Shown: piece after piece, positions 1 to 4,990 of the stretch
How the letters are laid out: each line of letters starts with the position of its first letter
Numbering within the stretch: the stretch's first letter is position 1
Source: Sulfurovum sp.
GTDB lineage: Bacteria > Campylobacterota > Campylobacteria > Campylobacterales > Sulfurovaceae
Reading direction: 5' to 3'
Assembly: GCA_003978375.1 (NCBI GenBank)
Contig: QNZW01000032.1
Coordinates: forward strand, 1 to 6,123
Length of the DNA stretch: 6,123 nt
Position numbers and translations under genes: made by a program
The notes under the pieces: model-generated
What the model saw: the letters and a program-made list of their open reading frames with translations, nothing else
Databases searched by the model: none
Told to the model about the DNA's origin: nothing

Positions 1-1
1 G

Positions 2-115
2 ATGATGCTTGAAGACAAAGAGTCAATGCTTATAGAAGTAATCGATAAAAAAGAGGTCAATGAACATCGAAAATCATGGGGGTTTCAAAAAGAACTCAAA
101 CAGCGAAAGGAGTAA
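2..115 (+). CDS. C-terminal end of an unidentified protein (5' end outside window)
   Basis: An open frame of 37 codons runs from the window edge to a TAA at 113-115. It encodes a very charged, hydrophilic tail rich in Lys and Glu, ending in QKELKQRKE. Two ATG codons stand at positions 2-7, but no ribosome binding site can be judged before them, so this is most likely the 3' end of a longer gene. The stop lies only 3 bases before the ATG of the next gene, and the last codons (AAG GAG) form that gene's Shine-Dalgarno sequence. The two are therefore probably co-transcribed and translationally coupled. No domain is recognisable in so short a tail, and I do not assign a function. It could also be a chance open frame, but the tight junction argues for a real gene. 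Confidence 0.6.
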   Translation: MMLEDKESMLIEVIDKKEVNEHRKSWGFQKELKQRKE

Positions 116-118
116 AAA

Positions 119-793
119 ATGACGCAAAGTGAATATTTTAATAGACAGATACAACTTTGGGGGTCACAAGTACAGCAAGGGCTAGAAAAAAAGAAAATAG
201 CCATTATTGGTGCAGGTGGCTTAGGCTCTACTCTGGCACAAGCACTAGGTACTTCAGGTATAGGTGAGATACATATGATAGATTTTGATACAATCTCATT
301 ACATAATATTCATAGACAAATAGCCTTTACACTTCAAGATGAAGGACTCAATAAAGCCAAGACGGTCTGTAAGCTTATGGAATCAAAAAATCCTTTTGTA
401 AAAACAGTGGCATTTGATATGGATTTTGATGCCTTTACTCAAATGGGTAATACCTATGATTTGATTTTAGATGCTACTGATAATCTACCAGTACGTGAAG
501 CGATAGATACGTATGCAAAAGATACAAAAACACCTTGGATTTATGCTTCAGTAGAGGAGTACAATGGACAAGTCTGCTTTTTTGATGAAGCAAGTTTTCA
601 GGTTTTTAACATTTCTGATCATAAACCAGGAGGGATTACTGCTCCTATTGTGATGCATATAGGATCACTTCAAGCAAATTTGGCACTTCGCTATTTGGCA
701 GGTTTATCTGTCAAAAAAGATACACTTTATTATTTGTATTTTAACGATGAAGGTGAACTCATTACCCAAAAATTTGGAATGCCAAAAGTTTAA
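119..793 (+). CDS. ThiF/MoeB/HesA-family E1-like adenylyltransferase
   Basis: This 224-residue protein has the Rossmann-type ATP-binding core of the E1/ThiF/MoeB superfamily, which adenylates the C-terminal glycine of ubiquitin-like sulfur carriers (ThiS, MoaD) or related substrates. Visible motifs are the N-terminal FNRQ (7-10), the glycine loop GAGGLG (31-36), D55 and D57 after the second strand, HNIHRQ (62-67) with the ATP-contacting Arg66 and Gln67, Lys79/Lys81, and DATDN (118-122) with the magnesium/ATP Asp121. A C-terminal GSLQANLALRYL helix matches the usual GSLQA segment. MoeB and ThiF normally have two CxxC zinc pairs; here the only cysteines are C84 and one in GQVCFF, so no zinc site can form. 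At 224 residues it is slightly short for the family. The start at 119 has an AAGGAG at 107-112, 6 bases away. No ThiS or MoaD gene is visible nearby, so the partner is unknown. Confidence 0.88.
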   Translation: MTQSEYFNRQIQLWGSQVQQGLEKKKIAIIGAGGLGSTLAQALGTSGIGEIHMIDFDTISLHNIHRQIAFTLQDEGLNKAKTVCKLMESKNPFVKTVAFDMDFDAFTQMGNTYDLILDATDNLPVREAIDTYAKDTKTPWIYASVEEYNGQVCFFDEASFQVFNISDHKPGGITAPIVMHIGSLQANLALRYLAGLSVKKDTLYYLYFNDEGELITQKFGMPKV

Positions 794-799
794 TCGTGT

Positions 800-805
800 T
801 ACAAT
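800..805 (+). promoter_or_regulatory. Possible -10 element (TACAAT) for the lipoprotein-ridA genes
   Basis: TGTTACAAT lies 14 bases before the Shine-Dalgarno sequence of the lipoprotein gene, in the gap after the ThiF-like gene. It resembles the extended -10 of Campylobacterota housekeeping promoters, which lack a conserved -35. It would start transcription near 812. The upstream operon may also read through, so this promoter is only possible. Confidence 0.4.
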
Positions 806-831
806 AAATAAAAAGTTTAGGAGAAGTGACA

Positions 832-1170
832 ATGATGAAAGTAAAAATATTATTTGTATCTGCAATGATGTTGTTTTTGGTAGGATGTACACAAGAAACA
901 CAAAATAGTCTAAGCCGTTCTTTACAAAATTGGACAGGAACCAATGGCGTGCTTGATATCTATGCAGGAGACAAACTTGTACACAAATTTATTCACATCG
1001 ATAAGCTCTCAACAGCTAGAGGTACGAGTAGTAATGTAAGTAGACCTTATCGTTATGGATATGGAATTGATGATTTGAACTTGAATGGAAAGAAAGATGC
1101 AGGAGAGAAAAAAGTCTATTTTGAGTTCTCAGACTATTCGACATCTTATGTGTTTTATGAACGTAATTAA
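832..1170 (+). CDS. Small predicted lipoprotein with an EF-hand-like loop, unknown function
   Basis: This 112-residue protein begins with a type II signal peptide: basic Lys3/Lys5, a hydrophobic stretch (6-17) and the lipobox LVGC with Cys19 as the lipidation site. The residue after Cys is Thr rather than Asp, so outer-membrane or periplasm-facing anchoring is plausible. The mature part is polar and ends in an aromatic tail (YSTSYVFYERN). Residues 81-92 (DLNLNGKKDAGE) match the spacing of a calcium-binding EF-hand loop, with D, N, N, G, D and E at loop positions 1, 3, 5, 6, 9 and 12. No named family is recognised. A GTG at 826 is in frame, but it stands only 2 bases after the AGGAG (819-823). 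The ATG at 832 has an 8-base spacing and is preferred; the ATG at 835 is also possible. ridA starts 13 bases downstream, so the two are probably one transcript. Confidence 0.75.
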   Translation: MMKVKILFVSAMMLFLVGCTQETQNSLSRSLQNWTGTNGVLDIYAGDKLVHKFIHIDKLSTARGTSSNVSRPYRYGYGIDDLNLNGKKDAGEKKVYFEFSDYSTSYVFYERN

Positions 1171-1183
1171 AAAGAGGTAAGCT

Positions 1184-1573
1184 ATGAAATTTATTGAAAC
1201 AAAAGAAGCACCAGCGGCGATTGGTCCTTATTCGCAAGCAGTGGAAGCCAATGGATTTATTTATACTTCTGGGCAGATTGCTTTGATGCCAGATGGTAGT
1301 ATGGAAGCAGGAGATGTGGCACATCAGACCCATCAGGTCATGAAAAATCTATTCTATGTACTTGAAGCAGCAAATACACATTTTAATGATGTGATTAAGA
1401 CGACAATTTATCTTACAGATATGAATGATTTTGAAGTGGTCAATGATATCTATGCGCACTATTTTGGTATACATAAACCAGCGCGTAGTACAATAGCAGT
1501 TAAAACCTTACCTAAAAATGCATTGGTTGAGATAGAGTGTATTGCCGTAGCAGGTGCAAATTATTCTTATTGA
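1184..1573 (+). CDS. ridA: RidA family reactive enamine/imine deaminase
   Basis: This 129-residue protein is full length for the RidA/YjgF/UK114 family: small cytosolic homotrimers that hydrolyse reactive enamines and imines, such as 2-aminoacrylate released by PLP-dependent dehydratases, and so protect PLP enzymes. The family pattern is intact. It includes the N-terminal APAAIGPYSQA (9-19) with Tyr16, the TSGQIAL segment (28-34), the VIKTTIYLTDMNDF core (70-83), Asn87, and ARSTIAV (100-106) with Arg101, the residue that binds the substrate carboxylate. It ends with LPKNALVEIECIAVA, in which Glu116 matches the catalytic-site Glu. The start at 1184 has an AGAGG at 1173-1177, 6 bases upstream. 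The gene is last in its group and is followed by a long inverted repeat. Nothing nearby points to a specific amino-acid pathway. Confidence 0.96.
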   Translation: MKFIETKEAPAAIGPYSQAVEANGFIYTSGQIALMPDGSMEAGDVAHQTHQVMKNLFYVLEAANTHFNDVIKTTIYLTDMNDFEVVNDIYAHYFGIHKPARSTIAVKTLPKNALVEIECIAVAGANYSY

Positions 1574-1579
1574 TGAGAT

Positions 1580-1626
1580 TTTAAATAAGATACTTTGGCT
1601 TTTGCAAGCAAAGCGCCTTATTTAAA
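1580..1626 (+). terminator. Long inverted repeat after ridA, probable terminator
   Basis: A perfect 10-base pair of arms (TTTAAATAAG at 1580-1589, CTTATTTAAA at 1617-1626) encloses a second stem. That inner stem pairs CTTT with AAAG and GCTT with AAGC across a TTGC loop, with one bulged G. It lies just after the ridA stop and just before the rplU promoter. There is no clean T tract after it, so termination strength is uncertain. Confidence 0.55.
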
Positions 1627-1641
1627 TAAAAATTAAAATAC

Positions 1642-1654
1642 ATTTAGCTATAAT
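1642..1654 (+). promoter_or_regulatory. Promoter of rplU-rpmA (ATTTAGCTATAAT)
   Basis: A perfect TATAAT -10 at 1649-1654 is preceded by ATTTAGC in AT-rich DNA with no recognisable -35, the form typical of sigma70 promoters in Campylobacterota. Transcription would begin near 1661, giving a leader of about 35 bases before rplU. The same 13-base block, with one difference, stands before obgE at 2687-2699. Confidence 0.75.
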
Positions 1655-1695
1655 CACGAACTTTTTAAAATACATAAGATAGTAAAGGGTTTGCA

Positions 1696-2001
1696 ATGTA
1701 CGCAATCATTAAGGCAAGTGGTCAACAGTTTAAAGTGCAAGAGGGTGATATCATCTGTTTTGACAAAATGAATTTAGATCCAAAAGCAGCAGTAGAGTTT
1801 AAAGAAGTGTTAGCGCTGGATAATGGCGAATTAACCGTAGGAGCTCCTTTTGTAGAAGGTGCTGTAGTAAAGGGTGAAGTGATCAATGAAGGTAGAGATA
1901 AAAAAGTTATCATCTACAAAAAAAGAAGAAGAAAAGATTCAAAACTCAAACGTGGTTTCAGAAGAAGCTTTACAAGAGTTAGAATTACAAAAATAGCATA
2001 A
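1696..2001 (+). CDS. rplU: 50S ribosomal protein bL21
   Basis: This 101-residue protein is full length for bL21, a 23S-rRNA-binding protein of the large subunit. It opens with the characteristic [14 protein letters not shown] and ends in the signature region [18 protein letters not shown] followed by an FTRVRI tail, the conserved basic segment that contacts rRNA. The start at 1696 has an AAAGGG at 1684-1689, 6 bases upstream, and its own strong promoter. rpmA starts 9 bases after the stop, and the rpmA ribosome binding site overlaps the rplU stop codon. The two large-subunit proteins are therefore made from one message in the near-universal rplU-rpmA order. Confidence 0.98.
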   Translation: MYAIIKASGQQFKVQEGDIICFDKMNLDPKAAVEFKEVLALDNGELTVGAPFVEGAVVKGEVINEGRDKKVIIYKKRRRKDSKLKRGFRRSFTRVRITKIA

Positions 2002-2010
2002 GGAGATAAA

Positions 2011-2265
2011 ATGGCACACAAGAAAGGTCAAGGATCTACTCAGAATAACCGTGATTCAGCTGGACGTCGTTTAGGCGTGAAAAAATATGGTGGAGAAGCC
2101 GTAATTCCTGGCAACATCATCATTAGACAAAGAGGTACAAAAGTACATCCAGGTACAGGCGTAGGGATGGGTAAAGACCATACTATTTTTGCACTGATTG
2201 AAGGTGTAGTAAAGTTCGATAATAGAACAGCAAGTCAGAAAAAAGTTTCTGTAGTACCTGCATAA
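2011..2265 (+). CDS. rpmA: 50S ribosomal protein bL27
   Basis: This 84-residue protein is full length for bL27, whose flexible N-terminus reaches the peptidyl-transferase centre. The sequence begins directly with [16 protein letters not shown], so it lacks the cleaved N-terminal extension seen in Firmicutes. It also contains the conserved [15 protein letters not shown] (about 35-49) and [18 protein letters not shown] (about 53-70). The AAGGAG at 2000-2005 lies 5 bases before the ATG and overlaps the rplU stop. A 7-base-pair hairpin follows 11 bases after the stop and probably ends the ribosomal transcript. In Campylobacter jejuni, as I recall it, obg follows rpmA directly; here another small gene intervenes. 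Confidence 0.98.
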   Translation: MAHKKGQGSTQNNRDSAGRRLGVKKYGGEAVIPGNIIIRQRGTKVHPGTGVGMGKDHTIFALIEGVVKFDNRTASQKKVSVVPA

Positions 2266-2276
2266 GCACTCCCCTA

Positions 2277-2294
2277 TTGCAGGGTTGCCTGCAA
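2277..2294 (+). terminator. Perfect hairpin after rpmA, probable terminator
   Basis: TTGCAGG and CCTGCAA form a perfect 7-base-pair stem around a GTTG tetraloop, 11 bases after the rpmA stop. The following CATTCTTTATACCC is T-rich but not a continuous T tract, so termination may be partial. It separates the ribosomal operon from the next small gene. Confidence 0.55.
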
Positions 2295-2340
2295 CATTCT
2301 TTATACCCATTATCTTTTTACATTAAATATTAATCCTAAT

Positions 2341-2351
2341 TGTGCAATAAT
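2341..2351 (+). promoter_or_regulatory. Possible promoter of the 90-residue unknown gene (TGTGCAATAAT)
   Basis: TGTGCAATAAT carries a TG-extended -10 with AATAAT at 2346-2351, about 20 bases before the start codon. It would start transcription near 2358, just ahead of the ribosome binding site. It matches the form of the other promoters in the window but has a weaker hexamer. An alternative is ATTAAT further upstream. Confidence 0.4.
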
Positions 2352-2372
2352 ACACACAAAAAAGTGGAAAAT

Positions 2373-2645
2373 ATGGATAATTTAACAGAATATATAGTCA
2401 CAGCGAGTAATGGATTTTATTTTAATGCCGATACATGGCAAGAAGATGGATTTGTATTTGAAAATCCAAAAGAGGCCCGTGAAGCATATACTATTGCATG
2501 TAATGATATGGAAGAAAATGGTTCTGATGTAAGTGTATTTTTGATTCAAAGAAGTGTTGCTTATAATCCTACGTTAAAGAGTTACGATTTTGAAAGAGCA
2601 GAAGAGAAAATAATAGAACAGAAGCATATCTCTTTGGAAGATTAG
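2373..2645 (+). CDS. Conserved-looking small protein of unknown function
   Basis: This 90-residue acidic, soluble protein starts MDNLTEYIVTASNG. I do not recognise a family. It has no signal peptide, membrane segment, cysteine pair or metal motif. The N-terminal part looks like alternating short strands (YIVTASNGFYFNA) followed by a helix (NPKEAREAYTIACNDMEE), then a strand (VSVFLIQRS) and a charged C-terminal helix, suggesting a small alpha/beta fold. The ATG at 2373 is chosen because AAAGTGGA (2361-2368) lies just upstream; an in-frame TTG at 2340 has no such site and would place the promoter inside the gene. It lies between the rpmA hairpin and the obgE promoter and so is probably transcribed alone. 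Codon composition resembles the neighbours, which supports a real gene. Its position among ribosome-assembly genes hints at, but does not show, a translation-related role. Confidence 0.75.
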   Translation: MDNLTEYIVTASNGFYFNADTWQEDGFVFENPKEAREAYTIACNDMEENGSDVSVFLIQRSVAYNPTLKSYDFERAEEKIIEQKHISLED

Positions 2646-2653
2646 AATACTTC

Positions 2654-2678
2654 ATTATGGTAAAACAATAGCCATAAT
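2654..2678 (+). terminator. Weak inverted repeat between the unknown gene and obgE
   Basis: ATTATGG (2654-2660) and CCATAAT (2672-2678) are perfect reverse complements around an 11-base spacer, 9 bases after the previous stop. The stem is AT-rich and is followed by TTCCC rather than a T tract. It could be a weak terminator for the 90-residue gene, or a protein-binding site, since it lies where the -35 region of the obgE promoter would be. Confidence 0.3.
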
Positions 2679-2686
2679 TTCCCTCA

Positions 2687-2699
2687 ATTTAGATATAAT
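2687..2699 (+). promoter_or_regulatory. Promoter of obgE-proB (ATTTAGATATAAT)
   Basis: A perfect TATAAT at 2694-2699 stands within a 13-base block that differs from the rplU promoter block at one base only. Transcription would begin near 2706, giving a leader of about 40 bases that contains a palindrome just before the obgE ribosome binding site. Confidence 0.7.
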
Positions 2700-2710
2700 T
2701 TCACAATTCA

Positions 2711-2731
2711 TAGGCTACATCATGTAGCTTA
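2711..2731 (+). promoter_or_regulatory. Palindrome in the obgE leader, between promoter and ribosome binding site
   Basis: GCTACAT (2714-2720) and ATGTAGC (2722-2728) form a perfect inverted repeat around a single C. TAG and TTA extend it by two more pairs with one G-T wobble. It begins within a few bases of the expected transcript start and ends 2 bases before the AAAAGG ribosome binding site (2734-2739). It could act as a DNA operator, or in RNA as a hairpin of GCTAC/GTAGC plus outer pairs that stabilises the 5' end or hinders ribosome entry. Function is inferred from position only. Confidence 0.4.
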
Positions 2732-2746
2732 CTAAAAGGCTTACAA

Positions 2747-3859
2747 ATGTTTGTAGATAGTGTAGAACTTGTCATTAGTTCTGGCAAAGGAGGGGCTGGT
2801 GCCATCTCTTTTTGGACAGAAAAGTTTGTGGTCAATGGTGGCCCTGATGGTGGTGATGGTGGTAGAGGTGGTGCTGTTTTTTTTAAGGTAGACAACAATA
2901 CCGATACACTTTCTGCTTTACGTGGACGCAAACATATCAAAGCAGAAAACGGTCGTCCTGGTGAAGGGCGTAAATGCTATGGACGAAAAGGAAAAGATAC
3001 GACTATCTCTGTACCTCCAGGAACTGTTATTGTAGATATGGAAACAGGCGAAGAGATTTTAGATCTTGTGGAAGAGGGTCAAACTGTGTTGTTTTTAGAA
3101 GGTGGCAAAGGAGGTTTGGGCAATATGCACTTTAAATCTTCAAGCAATCAACGACCTACTTATGCACAGCCTGGATTACCAGGTATGACCAAACAGGTAC
3201 GTTTGGAGATGAAACTGATTGCTGATGTAGGGCTTGTGGGCTATCCTAATGTAGGAAAATCTACACTTATTGCCACACTTTCCAATGCCAGACCACAAGT
3301 AGCCAATTATGAGTTTACAACACTCACACCCAAGCTTGGTGTGGTACACGTAGGTGATTATGACTCTTTTATGATGGCAGATATTCCTGGTATTATAGAA
3401 GGTGCAAGTGATGGTAGAGGATTGGGATTGGAATTTCTAAAGCATATAGAAAGAACCAAAACACTCCTGCTTCTCATAGATGCAACAAATTATAGAGAGA
3501 TGAAATATCAATATCAAACACTTTTAATTGAATTGCAACGTTATTCCCAAACCTTAGCGACGCGTAGACATGCCATTGTGATTACCAAAATTGACTCACT
3601 TTCTCAAGATGAAGTCAATGTTTTAACGAAAACATTTTTATCTGATATTGGGCTAGAAGCCAATGATACATTGGGCAAATATAAAGCAGATATGACATAT
3701 CTAAGTTATGGGTTTAAAATAGATTTTGGTATGACTTTACCACAAGAAAAGCCACTGTTTGTCTTGCCTATCTCCTCCGTAGCACATCTCAATACAGAAG
3801 CCCTGCGTTATGCTCTAGGAGATTTTGTTAAGAATGTTGAAGAAGCACAAGAGGAATAG
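2747..3859 (+). CDS. obgE: GTPase Obg/CgtA, large-subunit assembly factor
   Basis: This 370-residue essential-type GTPase acts in 50S maturation and (p)ppGpp-linked growth control. Residues 1 to about 155 form the glycine-rich Obg domain, with [22 protein letters not shown] and EGGKGGLGN. The G domain has the P-loop GYPNVGKST (165-173), switch [10 protein letters not shown]3 DIPG (212-215) followed by [14 protein letters not shown]4 TKID (280-283) and a G5-like SSVA (343-346). G4 has Thr in place of the usual Asn. About 59 residues separate G4 from G5, roughly twice what I expect for E. coli ObgE. Only about 25 residues follow G5, so there is no C-terminal OCT domain, as I expect for this phylum. 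The start at 2747 has AAAAGG 7 bases upstream. proB begins 3 bases after the stop, so the two are probably one operon. Confidence 0.97.
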   Translation: MFVDSVELVISSGKGGAGAISFWTEKFVVNGGPDGGDGGRGGAVFFKVDNNTDTLSALRGRKHIKAENGRPGEGRKCYGRKGKDTTISVPPGTVIVDMETGEEILDLVEEGQTVLFLEGGKGGLGNMHFKSSSNQRPTYAQPGLPGMTKQVRLEMKLIADVGLVGYPNVGKSTLIATLSNARPQVANYEFTTLTPKLGVVHVGDYDSFMMADIPGIIEGASDGRGLGLEFLKHIERTKTLLLLIDATNYREMKYQYQTLLIELQRYSQTLATRRHAIVITKIDSLSQDEVNVLTKTFLSDIGLEANDTLGKYKADMTYLSYGFKIDFGMTLPQEKPLFVLPISSVAHLNTEALRYALGDFVKNVEEAQEE

Positions 3860-3862
3860 GCA

Positions 3863-4630
3863 ATGAACAAGCAACGTATGGTTATCAAAGTAGGCTCTCA
3901 TGTACTTGCAGAAGAGGGAGCAATAGCAAAAAAGAGAATGATGGATTTAGTGGAATTCATTGCCTTGTTAAAAGAACATAAGTATGAAGTGATATTGGTC
4001 AGCTCAGGTGCCGTAGCAGCTGGTTTTACGCGTTTACCACTTGATAGAACGATTGTTGCCAACAAACAAGCCCTTGCTGCCATAGGACAACCTCTGCTTC
4101 TGAAGATGTATCAAGAAAAATTTGCTACTTTTGATTTGCTCTGCTCACAAGTACTTTTGAGTGCAGATGTTTTTGAGGCTAAAAACCAAATAGCACATGC
4201 AAAAGTAGCTATAGATACACTTTTAGCCAATAATGTGATACCTATTATTAATGAAAATGATACGGTGAGTATAGAAGAATTAATCTTTGGAGACAATGAT
4301 AGACTCTCTGCATATGTGGCACACTATTTTGATGCAAAATTATTGGTCATACTTTCTGACATTGATGCGTTTTATGATAAGGATCCCAACCTCCATAAAG
4401 ATGCCAAACGTAGAGCAGTTGTGACAGAAATATCCAAAGATGAATTGGAAGCAGGGCATACCCCTAACAATACATTTGCCACAGGAGGCATTGTCACCAA
4501 ACTACAAGCAGCTGATTTTTTGATGAAGCATGGCAGAGAGATGTTTTTGGCTTCAGGATTTGATCTTGCTGCGGTGAAATCATTTCTCATAGACAAAGAA
4601 CATCTTGATGGCACACTTTTTAGAAGTTAA
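3863..4630 (+). CDS. proB: Glutamate 5-kinase, short form without PUA domain
   Basis: This enzyme phosphorylates L-glutamate with ATP to glutamyl 5-phosphate, the first and usually proline-inhibited step of proline synthesis in the cytosol. The amino-acid-kinase fold is complete: VIKVGSHVL (7-15) with Lys9, VSSGAVAAG (46-54), [10 protein letters not shown] (127-136), FGDNDRLSA (142-150), [11 protein letters not shown] (165-175) and [11 protein letters not shown] (207-217) with Lys213. At 255 residues it ends with the kinase domain. E. coli ProB is about 367 residues and carries a C-terminal PUA domain, which is absent here. The short form is usual in Campylobacter and its relatives, so this is not a truncation. 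The ATG lies 3 bases after the obgE stop, with AAGAGGA (3849-3855) at 7-base spacing inside the obgE end, which suggests translational coupling. fmt, the usual next gene in Campylobacter, is not in the window. Confidence 0.96.
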   Translation: MNKQRMVIKVGSHVLAEEGAIAKKRMMDLVEFIALLKEHKYEVILVSSGAVAAGFTRLPLDRTIVANKQALAAIGQPLLLKMYQEKFATFDLLCSQVLLSADVFEAKNQIAHAKVAIDTLLANNVIPIINENDTVSIEELIFGDNDRLSAYVAHYFDAKLLVILSDIDAFYDKDPNLHKDAKRRAVVTEISKDELEAGHTPNNTFATGGIVTKLQAADFLMKHGREMFLASGFDLAAVKSFLIDKEHLDGTLFRS

Positions 4631-4631
4631 G

Positions 4632-4656
4632 TATACCATGCTTCTTATGGTATAAT
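4632..4656 (+). promoter_or_regulatory. Palindrome containing the -10 of the MNT/HEPN operon; also possible proB terminator
   Basis: TATACCAT (4632-4639) and ATGGTATA (4647-4654) are perfect 8-base arms around a 7-base loop. The right arm runs straight into a perfect TATAAT -10 (4651-4656) preceded by ATGG. Pairing continues after one mismatch into the proB stop codon, and ATTATTT follows, so in RNA it can be a weak proB terminator. As DNA it is a dyad over a promoter, the arrangement of an operator. Transcription would start near 4662, about 38 bases before the MNT gene. Whether it serves one role or both cannot be told from sequence. Confidence 0.6.
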
Positions 4657-4699
4657 TATTTCCATGGCAGTATAGAAGATTATTTTAAAAGGAAGAGAT

Positions 4700-4990
4700 A
4701 TGAGACTTAGTCAAGAGAGTGTAAATATTATAAAAAAAACATTTTTAAGTCATTTTGATGATGCTCGTATCTTTCTTTTTGGTAGTCGTGTAGATGATAC
4801 CAAAAAAGGTGGAGATATTGATTTGTTTGTTATTACATCTCAAGATATTACCCTGAAAGATGAGCTTATGATTTTGGCTAAACTAGAATTAAATGGTATA
4901 GCTCGTAAAATAGACCTTGTATTGGATACACCTAAAAGAAACAAAGATAAATTTTTTCAAACTATAAAACATGAGGCTATTATTTTATGA
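4700..4990 (+). CDS. MNT minimal nucleotidyltransferase, MntA-like antitoxin of a HEPN/MNT module
   Basis: This 96-residue protein is a minimal nucleotidyltransferase of the polymerase-beta superfamily. The signature is FGSRVDDTKKGGDIDLFV (27-44), giving Gly28-Ser29 and the metal-binding Asp39 and Asp41. A third likely carboxylate is Asp72 in KIDLVLD. In characterised HEPN/MNT (type VII) modules such as Shewanella MntA-HepT, the MNT protein adds AMP to a tyrosine of the HEPN toxin and so silences it. The family is usually described as GSx10DxD; here the spacer is nine residues. The start at 4700 has AAAGGA (4688-4693) at 6-base spacing. The last codons overlap the HEPN start by 4 bases (ATGA), so synthesis is coupled, with the antitoxin first. 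Codons 12-14 contain a run of eight A. Antitoxin activity is inferred from family and pairing, not seen. Confidence 0.87.
   Translation: MRLSQESVNIIKKTFLSHFDDARIFLFGSRVDDTKKGGDIDLFVITSQDITLKDELMILAKLELNGIARKIDLVLDTPKRNKDKFFQTIKHEAIIL

Noticed and set aside
826..831. GTG start for the lipoprotein, two codons earlier
   Set aside because: Only 2 bases separate it from AGGAG; the ATG at 832 has a normal 8-base spacing and gives a better signal peptide start.
1016..1333. Minus-strand open frame over the lipoprotein and ridA
   Set aside because: It lies opposite two well-supported genes, its product has no domain, and stops are rare there only by chance.
2340..2372. In-frame TTG start extending the 90-residue protein by 11 codons
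   Set aside because: It has no ribosome binding site and would place the likely -10 element inside the gene; the ATG at 2373 has AAAGTGGA upstream.
2836..2876. Apparent GGTGATGGTGG tandem repeat
   Set aside because: It simply encodes the conserved glycine-rich loops of the Obg domain.
2701..2940. Minus-strand open frame with a proline-rich product, opposite the obgE start
   Set aside because: It is the antisense shadow of the glycine codons (GGT/GGC) of the Obg domain and has no ribosome binding site.
3863..4630. ProB as a truncated gene, because the PUA domain is missing
   Set aside because: All kinase motifs are intact and the short form is normal in Campylobacter-type bacteria.
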